This document shows, piece by piece, positions 1 through 6,009 of a stretch of 10,485 nucleotides of DNA (its first letter is position 1; every line of letters starts with the position of its first letter). A program made the position numbers and the translations under genes. The notes below the pieces were generated by a model. The model was not told where the DNA came from. It saw only the letters and a program-made list of their open reading frames with translations, and searched no databases. Source of the stretch: Bacillota bacterium (GTDB lineage: Bacteria > Bacillota > Clostridia > Peptostreptococcales > Anaerovoracaceae); assembly GCA_029219125.1 (NCBI GenBank), contig JAQXSU010000306.1, positions 1 to 10,485 on the forward strand, in the 5' to 3' direction.

Positions 1-569
1 GCCATCCCTACGAACATGATGAAAAACAGAGGCATCATTACTTTATTTACCCGTTCAATACCCGATGAGATGCCGTAGATCATAATCAGGAAGGTCAGCA
101 CCAGACCCAGAAGGTGCCAGCCCACGCTGCCGAAGGATGAAGCGGTCGCCCCGAAGGCTGCACCGAACTCCTCTACGTTCTGCGGCTGGAATACGCTGCC
201 GGTAATGGAGCCTACCATGTATTTCAGGATCCAGCCCACGACCACAGAATATCCGATTGCCAGTGCCAGACTGGTGATCACCGGAACCAGAGAAAGGCCT
301 TCCCCCAGCTTCTTTCCCTTTCCAGCCATTTCTGTGGCTTTTCCAAAGGCCCCCATAGGGCCTGCGCCCATGGCGCGTCCAAAGGCCATCTCACCCACCA
401 CGCCGGTGACGCCGATGACCAGTACGCAGATAAAATACGGGATCAGAAATGCCGCACCGCCAAAGGCAGATACCCGGGCAGGAAACAGCCAGATGTTTCC
501 CATCCCCACTGCCGAACCGATGCAGGCGATGACAAATCCCGTCTTACTTCTGAAATTATCTCTCTCCAT
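1..569 (-). CDS. Sodium-dependent transporter, NSS/SNF family (N-terminal part, runs off the left edge)
   Basis: Only the first 189 codons are present; the reading frame is open to the edge of the window. The product should be an inner-membrane symporter that uses the sodium gradient to import an amino acid or similar amine (neurotransmitter:sodium symporter fold, LeuT-like). The signature of the unwound first helix is visible as GSAVGMGNIWLFP at residues 18-30; A20 and N25 match the Na+-site residues A22 and N27 of LeuT. Further hydrophobic helices follow at about residues 41-62 and 100-125, and the GIERVNKVMMP stretch near residue 173 is typical of the family. The ATG at 569 is preceded by GGGAG six bases upstream and AAGGAG further out. 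It is divergent from alr, with 226 bases between starts, and I see no clear promoter for it. Substrate cannot be told from this fragment; alanine or another amino acid is only a guess from the neighbour. Confidence 0.9.
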   Translation of the reverse strand, partial: MERDNFRSKTGFVIACIGSAVGMGNIWLFPARVSAFGGAAFLIPYFICVLVIGVTGVVGEMAFGRAMGAGPMGAFGKATEMAGKGKKLGEGLSLVPVITSLALAIGYSVVVGWILKYMVGSITGSVFQPQNVEEFGAAFGATASSFGSVGWHLLGLVLTFLIMIYGISSGIERVNKVMMPLFFIMFVGM

Positions 570-660
570 ATGTAACTCCCAAACTCCTTTTCATTCCATT
601 CTTTTTTCTATTACAGTTGTGTATAAATAGCTTACCGCATTTCCGCCGGGGATGCAAACA

Positions 661-676
661 GATTTTGTGAAAAATC
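661..676. promoter_or_regulatory. 16-bp dyad upstream of the alr promoter
   Basis: GATTTT-GTGA-AAAATC is a perfect 6-bp inverted repeat with a 4-bp centre. It ends 13 bases before the -35 box of the alr promoter and lies between the divergent transporter and alr genes. It could be a regulator site, but it is AT-rich and short enough to be chance. Confidence 0.25.
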
Positions 677-689
677 CCCTATATTCACC

Positions 690-718
690 TTGAAAAAGCA
701 GAAAACAAAGCATATAAT
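690..718 (+). promoter_or_regulatory. SigA-type promoter of alr
   Basis: TTGAAA (690-695) and TATAAT (713-718) are separated by exactly 17 bases, so only one base differs from the SigA consensus. Transcription should start near 725, giving a 5' leader of about 70 bases before the alr ATG. No riboswitch-like structure was recognised in the leader. Confidence 0.8.
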
Positions 719-748
719 ATGGTTGATATTGTATACATCATATTTTGT

Positions 749-766
749 GAAGCGATAGAAGCGATA
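749..766 (+). repeat. 9-bp tandem direct repeat in the alr leader
   Basis: GAAGCGATA occurs twice in perfect tandem (749-757 and 758-766) between the alr promoter and its ribosome binding site. Function is unknown; it may be simple slippage. Confidence 0.5.
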
Positions 767-795
767 AATAATGGAAGATAAAGGAGAGGTTCGAA

Positions 796-1938
796 ATGTA
801 CAAAGAAGCCATCCGGCCTGCATGGGTCGAAGTTAACTTATCCAATCTGGATTACAACATTAAAAATATCCGCGCCAAAATCGGCGACCGGGATATGATC
901 GGCGTCATCAAAGCCGACGCCTATGGACACGGAAGCGTAAAGGTTGCAGAAGTGCTCCGGGAAAACGGTGTGAAGATATTTGCCATCGCCACACTGCAGG
1001 AAGCCATCACTCTGCGTGAGGCCGGTGCCAGGGAAGAAATCATCATGCTGGGACTGACTCCGGACATGTATGCAGACACCATTGTAAACTATGACATCAC
1101 GCCGGTTGTCTGCGATGCAGCCAATGCCGCTGCCATCGATGCTGCCGCTGCAGCTGCAGGCAAGACCGTAAGAGGCCTGATTGCTGTGGATACCGGTATG
1201 GGCAGAATCGGCTATCTGCCGGACGATGCCAACATCGACGCTGCAGTGGAAGATGTGAAGAAGATTGCCGCCCTGAAGAATTTTAAGATCCGCGGCCTGT
1301 TCTCCCACATGTCCACAGCGGATGCCTTCGATAAGACTTACTCCCACGAGCAGGAAGCCAAGTACAATAAATTCTACGACGCACTGACAGCTGCCGGTGT
1401 GGAAATTCCATGGAAGACCCTGGCAAACAGTGCTTCCATCATGGAACTGCCGACCGTGCACTTCGATGCATGCCGCCCTGGTATCATCCTCTACGGCTGC
1501 TATCCTTCCGATGAAGTGGATGTGAACCAGCTGTCCATCAAGCCGGTCATGTCCGTCAAGGCAAACATCATACATCTGAAAGACGTGCCTGCAGGCTTCT
1601 CCGTAGGTTACGGCCGCCGCTATATCTCTGAGAAACCGAGCAAAATCGCAACGCTGGCTCTCGGCTACGCAGACGGTTACCCTCGTCCGTACTCTCAGTT
1701 CGCCAAAGTCATCGTAAACGGTGTTATGGCTCCGGTTGCCGGAAACATCTGCATGGACCAGTGCATGGTAGACGTAACCGACGTGCCTGATGTTAAGGTC
1801 GGCGACGAAGTCATCATCATGGGTACCGACGGCAAGAACACCATTCTTGCAGACGATATCGCCAAAGCCACCGGCACCATCAACTACGAGATCTGCTGCG
1901 CATTCGGTCAGAGACTGCCGAAGGTGTATGTAAAATAA
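796..1938 (+). CDS. alr: Alanine racemase
   Basis: PLP-dependent interconversion of L- and D-alanine in the cytoplasm, supplying D-Ala for peptidoglycan. The 380 aa length is normal for the family. The PLP lysine is K39 in VIKADAYGHG, and the second catalytic base is Y272 in SVGYGRRY. R137 in DTGMGRIG, R227 in RPGIILYG and M320-D321 in GNICMDQ are the expected substrate and cofactor contacts. An N-terminal TIM barrel is followed by a C-terminal beta domain from about residue 245. One oddity: the lysine that is carbamylated in Geobacillus Alr (K129, two residues before DTGMGR) is alanine here (A130). The ATG at 796 has AAGGAG at 781-786, nine bases upstream. It is probably monocistronic, with its own promoter and terminator. 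A serine racemase role is possible in principle, but nothing points to it. Confidence 0.96.
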   Translation: MYKEAIRPAWVEVNLSNLDYNIKNIRAKIGDRDMIGVIKADAYGHGSVKVAEVLRENGVKIFAIATLQEAITLREAGAREEIIMLGLTPDMYADTIVNYDITPVVCDAANAAAIDAAAAAAGKTVRGLIAVDTGMGRIGYLPDDANIDAAVEDVKKIAALKNFKIRGLFSHMSTADAFDKTYSHEQEAKYNKFYDALTAAGVEIPWKTLANSASIMELPTVHFDACRPGIILYGCYPSDEVDVNQLSIKPVMSVKANIIHLKDVPAGFSVGYGRRYISEKPSKIATLALGYADGYPRPYSQFAKVIVNGVMAPVAGNICMDQCMVDVTDVPDVKVGDEVIIMGTDGKNTILADDIAKATGTINYEICCAFGQRLPKVYVK

Positions 1939-1964
1939 GATATCAGGTTTCAGATAAAACGAAC

Positions 1965-2000
1965 AGAGGCTGTTGCAATGCAACAGCCTCTTATATTTAT
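1965..2000 (+). terminator. Hairpin terminator after alr
   Basis: An 11-bp perfect stem (1965-1975 with 1981-1991) with a 5-base CAATG loop is followed by the T-rich TATATTTAT. It begins 27 bases after the alr stop. The antitoxin gene on the other strand ends at 1997, so the hairpin may also serve it; on that strand it is followed by GTTCGTTTTATC. The T-tract is moderate on both sides. Confidence 0.75.
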
Positions 2001-2257
2001 AATCCATATTTTCCTCTCAAGTCACTTACCACCGTTTTAGCATTTTCCACTTTTCCTTCTTTTACCTGACGTTCAGAGATTTCAAGTTCTCGATACATCA
2101 TTTCTCTCTTAATTTGGGTTTCATACATTTCCATGCTCATCAGTACCATGTCTCCATATCCGTTTTTCGTGATAAAAATCGGTTCATTGGAAGCATGACA
2201 TCTTTCGGAAATTTCAGCTGTATTTTTCAGTTCTTTGATCGGAATAATCTGCGGCAT
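1997..2257 (-). CDS. Solitary Phd/YefM-family antitoxin-like protein
   Basis: An 86 aa protein with the Phd/YefM pattern. Residues 1-50 hold the DNA-binding fold (MPQIIPIKELKNTAEIS, then a NEPIFITKNGYGDMVLMS strand pair), followed by an amphipathic charged helix ending in DLRGKYGL. In complete toxin-antitoxin pairs this family represses its own promoter and wraps a RelE/ParE, YoeB or Doc toxin with its C-terminal tail. Here no toxin gene lies on either side: alr converges downstream and a DUF2284 gene lies upstream. It is therefore an orphan, either a leftover, a stand-alone repressor or an antidote to a toxin elsewhere. AAAGGAG lies upstream of the ATG, and a dyad overlaps the promoter, consistent with autoregulation. 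Confidence 0.85.
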   Translation of the reverse strand: MPQIIPIKELKNTAEISERCHASNEPIFITKNGYGDMVLMSMEMYETQIKREMMYRELEISERQVKEGKVENAKTVVSDLRGKYGL

Positions 2258-2293
2258 TGTTTCACTCTCCTTTCAATTGTTATGTCCTTTTTA

Positions 2294-2328
2294 TGGTATG
2301 ATTATACCACAATATATCTCAGCGTCAA
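2294..2328 (-). promoter_or_regulatory. Promoter of the antitoxin gene with overlapping operator-like dyad
   Basis: On the minus strand TTGACG (2328-2323) and TATAAT (2306-2301) are spaced by 16 bases. A perfect inverted repeat, TGGTAT-GATT-ATACCA at 2294-2309, overlaps the -10 box completely. Phd/YefM antitoxins bind palindromes over their own promoters, so this is the natural operator candidate; binding itself is inferred. Confidence 0.65.
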
Positions 2329-2386
2329 TCTTTTTCATTCAGCAATTTTTAAAAATATTCAAAAGTAAATTCTCAAAATTGTCTTT

Positions 2387-2980
2387 CTATGGCATCAGCA
2401 GCCCGCCCACCAGTACGAAGTAGGACGGCAGCTTTCCTTCCTCCATCCATTCCAGCTGAATGCCCAGGAGTTTCTGCACAGTCAGACCTACGTTGCCGCC
2501 CAGGGCCTCGATGGAATAGCGCATGGTATCAGGATACCGGCAAGGCTGGCCGTCCGGACGGGTGCAGCCATGGGGCGCAGCGGTTCCTGTCACGGTTTCG
2601 TTCTCACTTTCGGTCTCACTCCCGAAAGACTTCCTGCAGATGCTGCAGCTTCCGGCACTGAGGGACACGGAGCCTGGATTGGCCGCTTCCAGTTCAAGCA
2701 GCTCCCGGGTCATATCCGCCTTCACATCGCTGAGGATCCGTAAACCCTCCTCCTGCGAAATACCGCCGGGCAGATGGATTTTGCGGGCTATGACCAGGAG
2801 ACGTGAAAACCGGCACCAGAAGCCTTCTGCGTCGAAATCAAAGGGTGGGCAGGACCAGATTACGCCGTAATTGGGGCAGGCTTTGCAGTATTCCAGAAAT
2901 TCCTCTACGGCCACATATCCTTCCAGGTAATCCGAAACCCCTATTTCCTTCTGAAATCGTTCTATTCTGCATTTTTCCAT
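2387..2980 (-). CDS. DUF2284 predicted metal-binding protein
   Basis: A 197 aa cytoplasmic, cysteine-rich protein that matches DUF2284, a family of predicted metal-binding proteins with no settled function. Cysteines at 32 and 35 (YCKACPNYG), 44 (WSCPP), 112 and 115 (GSCSIC), 139 and 147 (GQPCRYP) form the likely metal or Fe-S cluster ligands. The conserved tail RYSIEALGGNVG at about 154-165 is also present. Unusually, C115 and C139 are separated by a Ser/Thr/Glu-rich insertion of about 21 residues (about 117-137), containing the tetrapeptide repeat SETE-SENE. In the family as I know it these cysteines are only a few residues apart. AAAGGAG lies seven bases upstream of the ATG. It is divergent from the amidohydrolase gene, across a shared 101-bp region. 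No good terminator follows its stop. Confidence 0.85.
   Translation of the reverse strand: MEKCRIERFQKEIGVSDYLEGYVAVEEFLEYCKACPNYGVIWSCPPFDFDAEGFWCRFSRLLVIARKIHLPGGISQEEGLRILSDVKADMTRELLELEAANPGSVSLSAGSCSICRKSFGSETESENETVTGTAAPHGCTRPDGQPCRYPDTMRYSIEALGGNVGLTVQKLLGIQLEWMEEGKLPSYFVLVGGLLMP
2596..2619. repeat. 12-bp tandem repeat inside the DUF2284 gene
   Basis: Two consecutive 12-base units (2596-2607 TTTCGTTCTCAC and 2608-2619 TTTCGGTCTCAC) differ at one base. They are in frame and encode SENE and SETE in the insertion between cysteines 115 and 139. The pattern fits a slippage duplication. Confidence 0.7.
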
Positions 2981-3017
2981 GATTTTCTCCTTTTTTTCAC
3001 ACGAAACTCTCTTTTTC

Positions 3018-3050
3018 AGTATATCATAACCGCCTGATTTATGATAGAAT
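3018..3050. promoter_or_regulatory. Divergent promoter region with 25-bp dyad
   Basis: TATCATAA (3022-3029) and TTATGATA (3039-3046) form a perfect 8-bp inverted repeat with a 9-base spacer. On the plus strand an extended -10 (TGATAGAAT, hexamer 3045-3050) overlaps the right arm. On the minus strand an extended -10 (TGATATACT, hexamer 3023-3018) overlaps the left arm. Neither has a good -35. One protein bound to the dyad could control both the amidohydrolase operon and the DUF2284 gene; this is inference from layout. Confidence 0.5.
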
Positions 3051-3081
3051 AATTGTAATTACAGACACAAGGAGACGCAAT

Positions 3082-4473
3082 ATGGCATTTGGTTTTTTTA
3101 AAAAAGCGCAGACAGCTGATATTATTTTTCAGAATGGACATATCTATACTCATGACCCGGATTTTCCGTGGGCTGACGCCGTGGCATGTCAGGACGGTCT
3201 GATCACCGCCGTTGGCGATTTTGATGCCATGGAGGAGATTACAGGCAAGGATACCCGAGTGGTGGATCTCAACGGGAAATACATGTTTCCGGGGTTTATC
3301 GACGTGCACAGGAGCCCGGTGAGAAACGTATTCGCAGGACGTTTTCTGGATCTTTCGGATTGCCGGGATGCAGACGAAATCTGCGGAAAGGTCTGCAACT
3401 GGGCGGACAGTCATGACGAGGAAGTGATCTTCGGTTACGGATACCGGGAGGACATGGAGCCTTCAAAGGAAGATTTAGACGAATGCTGTGCAGAACGCCC
3501 GGTTCTGCTTCTCTGCACCGGCGGTCTGGGCTGTGCAGTCAATTCTGCCGCAGAAACCATCATTACCGAAACTGCAGAAGAGGAATGTGTGGAGATCGTC
3601 ACCGTGGGTTATGTGCTGAACCTGCTGGTTCCTTTCGATTTCGAGGAAATCGAGGAGGCTGTGGCGCAGGAAATCGAGGAGCTCTGTGATAAGGGCGTCA
3701 CTACCGTGCTGAATCAGCAGACGCCGGACTATTTCGAGGGGCTGTATCAGGATTCCATGATCGGGTTATATAACGAGGGGAAGCTGAAGCAGCGGTTCTT
3801 CGGATCCCTCTTCATGCACCGGCCGCTGAATCCGAGAGGCCTGCTTCATACGCTGATACGCAGAAAAACCAACTGCAATGAGATGGGCGATATGATTCAG
3901 GCCAGAACTCTGAACCTGTATCTGGATCAGGCAAACTCTCCGATGGAGTTTTCGCAGGATGCACTGGATCAGATCATGCTGGAGGTCTGCGACAAGGGGT
4001 ATGACCTGTTTATTGAAGCTATTGACCAGGCCGATCTGCAGAAGGCTTACCTGAGTCTGGAGGTAATCCGCAGCAAGGGATATAAAAATGTAATCACCAT
4101 CGCTTCCGACTGCACTCTGCCGGAGGAAACGAAGCAGACCCTGCAGCACTGTGACGAAGTTCTGACCACCTGGGGTACCTGCCTGGATGCTTCCCATCCA
4201 ACAGCTGGTTCTGTGCACAGCGTGGAAGAGGCAATCGAAGAACTGACCCTGCAGGCAGCTGCAATCATCGGCATGGAAGATAAGCTTGGTATGATTGAAA
4301 AAGGACGGATTGCAGATTTCACGGTGTTTGAAGAAAATCCGCTCAACAAGGATCTGCGCACCTTCGCGAAAATGCATGCGGACATGACTGTCCTCAGCGG
4401 CGAAATCGTCTACGACGTGGAGGCGGAGCAGGTAGAAGAAATGTATGATTTGATGACGTCCATGCTTCTTTAA
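3082..4473 (+). CDS. YtcJ-like amidohydrolase-family protein, probably catalytically dead
   Basis: A 463 aa protein with the overall plan of YtcJ-type (amidohydrolase 3) enzymes. It has an N-terminal beta-sandwich start (ADIIFQNGHIYTHDPDFPWADA, about 12-33), then the VDLNGKYMFPGFIDVH strand (61-76), an RPVLLLCTGGLGCAVNS segment (139-155), and the C-terminal AAAIIGMEDKLGMIEKGRIADFTVFEENPL block (392-421). The metal site, however, is gone. The HxHP motif reads H76-R-S-P, so the second His is Ser78. The usual bridging lysine aligns with N278, the HAIGD histidine with E312, the IEHAQ histidine with a non-ligand near 341, and the GSD aspartate with C367 or nearby. It is also shorter than the roughly 530-560 aa typical of active members. 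I infer a pseudoenzyme with a binding or structural role. AAGGAG sits seven bases before the ATG. A DUF4430 lipoprotein gene follows after 36 bases. There is no signal peptide. Confidence 0.85.
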   Translation: MAFGFFKKAQTADIIFQNGHIYTHDPDFPWADAVACQDGLITAVGDFDAMEEITGKDTRVVDLNGKYMFPGFIDVHRSPVRNVFAGRFLDLSDCRDADEICGKVCNWADSHDEEVIFGYGYREDMEPSKEDLDECCAERPVLLLCTGGLGCAVNSAAETIITETAEEECVEIVTVGYVLNLLVPFDFEEIEEAVAQEIEELCDKGVTTVLNQQTPDYFEGLYQDSMIGLYNEGKLKQRFFGSLFMHRPLNPRGLLHTLIRRKTNCNEMGDMIQARTLNLYLDQANSPMEFSQDALDQIMLEVCDKGYDLFIEAIDQADLQKAYLSLEVIRSKGYKNVITIASDCTLPEETKQTLQHCDEVLTTWGTCLDASHPTAGSVHSVEEAIEELTLQAAAIIGMEDKLGMIEKGRIADFTVFEENPLNKDLRTFAKMHADMTVLSGEIVYDVEAEQVEEMYDLMTSMLL

Positions 4474-4496
4474 AGGGGCTCGACATGTTATTATGG

Positions 4497-4501
4497 GGAG
4501 G
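4497..4501 (+). promoter_or_regulatory. Ribosome binding site that fixes the lipoprotein start
   Basis: GGAGG ends eight bases before the ATG at 4510 but only two before the in-frame GTG at 4504, so the ATG is the start. Confidence 0.75.
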
Positions 4502-4509
4502 TAGTGAAA

Positions 4510-4959
4510 ATGAAAAAGATAGTTTTAAATCTGATTCTGGTTCTGCTGCTGGCGTTCACGCTGGTTTCCTGTGGGAGCAGTTCGGGTGAGGCACCTGCAG
4601 AAGAACCGGTGGTGAATCCGGTGAATCTGACCATGGAACTTTTTATCGGGCTGGAGGATGCTGAAAATGATGGTTTTGAAAGCATTCCGCCTGCATCCTT
4701 CATCGCAGAGGAAGGTTCCACCGTGCTGGAAGCTACAGAACTTTTCTGTGTTTCAAACGATATTTCCATCACCATTGATACGGATAAATCCTATGTGACA
4801 GAAATCGGCGGTCTCACGGAAAAGGATTATGCTGAGACCACCGGATGGATATTTAAAGTAAACGGTGAAATTCCATCCGTTCCCGCAGATCAGATAATTA
4901 TTGCAGAAAATGACGAAATTCGTTGGGAATTTGTTGACTTTGCCACATACTCATGGTAG
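4510..4959 (+). CDS. Lipoprotein with a DUF4430 domain
   Basis: A 149 aa secreted lipoprotein. The signal peptide has KK at 2-3, a leucine-rich core and lipobox LVSC with the modified cysteine at C21, followed by a short Ser/Gly/Glu/Pro linker to about residue 34. The rest fits DUF4430, the small domain related to the C-terminal domain of transcobalamin/intrinsic factor. The recognisable parts are a GSTVLEATELF helix and the GWIFKVNGEIPS hairpin with ENDEIRWEFVDF at the end. It should be anchored to the outer face of the membrane. Ligand binding (cobalamin-like or other) is not established for this family branch. It is probably cotranscribed with the amidohydrolase-like gene, 36 bases upstream. 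A strong terminator follows at 5074-5109. Confidence 0.85.
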   Translation: MKKIVLNLILVLLLAFTLVSCGSSSGEAPAEEPVVNPVNLTMELFIGLEDAENDGFESIPPASFIAEEGSTVLEATELFCVSNDISITIDTDKSYVTEIGGLTEKDYAETTGWIFKVNGEIPSVPADQIIIAENDEIRWEFVDFATYSW

Positions 4960-4962
4960 AAT
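4934..4962 (+). promoter_or_regulatory. Strong SigA-type promoter overlapping the lipoprotein stop
   Basis: TTGACT (4934-4939) and TAGAAT (4957-4962) are separated by 17 bases, and the TG at 4954-4955 gives an extended -10. The -10 box begins on the lipoprotein TAG stop codon. A transcript would start near 4969. Because the stretch also codes for protein, the match could be partly chance. Confidence 0.5.
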
Positions 4963-4968
4963 ACACAT

Positions 4969-5109
4969 AGTGTCTTCACAATTATATGCTATGATAGTTA
5001 TGTGCAAAGGGCAAGAAGATACTTAAACTTATGCAAACTTTCCTTCTTTTATTGAATACACACACACTTTCAGGGAAAAAGACCTCGTAAGAGGTCTTTT
5101 TCCTTTTTT
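4969..5109 (+). ncRNA. Candidate small RNA of about 140 nt
   Basis: The stretch from the predicted start near 4969 to the end of the terminator at 5109 contains no ORF with a ribosome binding site; the longest frame seen is an 11-codon one at 4991. It has a good promoter at one end and an excellent intrinsic terminator at the other. It matches no RNA family I recognise. The alternative is simply a long 3' UTR of the upstream operon. Confidence 0.3.
5074..5109 (+). terminator. Rho-independent terminator
   Basis: A perfect 13-bp stem (5074-5086 with 5091-5103) closes a GTAA tetraloop and is followed by TTTTTT (5104-5109). It ends the amidohydrolase-lipoprotein operon and any RNA made from the promoter at 4934-4962. 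Confidence 0.92.
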
Positions 5110-5134
5110 GGTTTACAGTTTCCCCGTGAACGCT

Positions 5135-5174
5135 AAAAAGAAAGACGGGGAAAACCTTCACAGCTTTCTCCGTC
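5135..5174 (-). terminator. Rho-independent terminator of the sortase gene
   Basis: Read on the minus strand, a 10-bp stem with one C-A mismatch (5174-5165 with 5153-5144) and an 11-base loop is followed by TTTCTTTTT (5143-5135). It lies 18 bases after the sortase stop codon. Confidence 0.7.
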
Positions 5175-5192
5175 CTTATCTTGTTTCTTCCT

Positions 5193-5999
5193 TTATTTCA
5201 GCAGCGGCTTTCCATCCACACGCACCAGCACTGCTGTCAGCACGAATCGTTCCAGATTGGCTGAGTCTTCGGTACAGGTGGACAGGGTGATCACTTTATC
5301 TTCTGTATCCACCTTCGGGAACTTCACATCACTGTCCTTATGCATGTTCTTTTCCTCTGCAAGCTTCAGGAAATTGCGAAATGCCTTTTTCCCGTTCAGG
5401 GGTACATCGTAGGTTCCGTCTTCCACATCCGCTCGGTACACCGAAAAGATCTTATACCGCAGCCAGGATCCATCGGTCAGAAGGATATCTACATACTGAT
5501 GTTCCTTCAGGTAATCTGCCTCCATGAAATCATCCAGATCACCGAACATGGTATGGTTTTTCATGTTGTGTCCGTAGATGATGCTGTGGGAATCGCTGAA
5601 ATCCCGCTCATTTCCCGTATCCAGATAAATACTGCCTGATGCCAGATACTTTCTGTAGTAGGTCTTATCCAGGTAGTAAAAATTGTTTTCTCCCTGGAGC
5701 AGCGGATAGCTCACCACGGTATCTTCCATATAGATCCATCCGATGATATCCTCATTGATGGCCAGAAGCTCCGAAAAATCCACGGAAATCGGCGGTCCAT
5801 CCTCCGTTTCATCACCGTTCAGTTTTTTCCACTCGTTCTGACTGGTATACTCGCTTGCCGCCGAGTCATAAAACTTCTCCGCCTCTCTGTATTCCAGCCA
5901 GATTTTCACCAGTTTGACCAGCGAAAACAGGAAAACAGCGATGCAGATCAGGCACAGCAACCGGTAAACGAGATTCCTCTTACTTTTATTTTCTCTCAT
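5193..5999 (-). CDS. srtB: Class B sortase
   Basis: A 268 aa membrane-anchored cysteine transpeptidase that cleaves surface proteins at a C-terminal sorting motif and joins them to the cell wall or to each other. An N-terminal membrane helix lies at about residues 11-33 after a basic start, so the catalytic domain is outside. The catalytic His is H144 in SIIYGHNM, the Cys is C242 in LSTCTE, and the Arg is R251 in ERFVLTAVLV. Length, the ILYGHNM-like context and MFGDL fit class B. No substrate with a sorting signal is encoded in the window. It begins 10 bases after the GntR stop codon and has only a weak ribosome binding site, suggesting cotranscription and perhaps coupled translation. It is followed by a terminator at 5135-5174. 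Confidence 0.93.
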   Translation of the reverse strand: MRENKSKRNLVYRLLCLICIAVFLFSLVKLVKIWLEYREAEKFYDSAASEYTSQNEWKKLNGDETEDGPPISVDFSELLAINEDIIGWIYMEDTVVSYPLLQGENNFYYLDKTYYRKYLASGSIYLDTGNERDFSDSHSIIYGHNMKNHTMFGDLDDFMEADYLKEHQYVDILLTDGSWLRYKIFSVYRADVEDGTYDVPLNGKKAFRNFLKLAEEKNMHKDSDVKFPKVDTEDKVITLSTCTEDSANLERFVLTAVLVRVDGKPLLK

Positions 6000-6009
6000 A
6001 TCAGAGTAC

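Noticed and set aside
1939..1996. Missing toxin partner downstream of the Phd/YefM antitoxin
   Set aside because: The space is 58 bases and holds only the alr terminator hairpin; no toxin remnant was recognisable.
838..2007. Long open frame antisense to alr (389 codons)
   Set aside because: It mirrors the alr codons, has no ribosome binding site, and its translation resembles no protein family; alr is certain on the other strand.
2343..2381. CAATTTT / AAAATTG inverted repeat after the DUF2284 gene
   Set aside because: It is AT-only with a 25-base loop and no T-run, so it is not convincing as a terminator and is likely chance in AT-rich spacer.
4504..4509. GTG start two codons upstream of the lipoprotein ATG
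   Set aside because: The ribosome binding site would be only two bases away; the ATG at 4510 has proper spacing and gives a standard signal peptide.
5058..5067. ACACACACAC run
   Set aside because: Five dinucleotide repeats are too short to call a meaningful repeat or array.
5119..5153. TTTCCCCGT / ACGGGGAAA inverted repeat as a terminator
   Set aside because: It has a 17-base loop and no T-tract on either strand; the overlapping hairpin at 5144-5174 fits much better for srtB.
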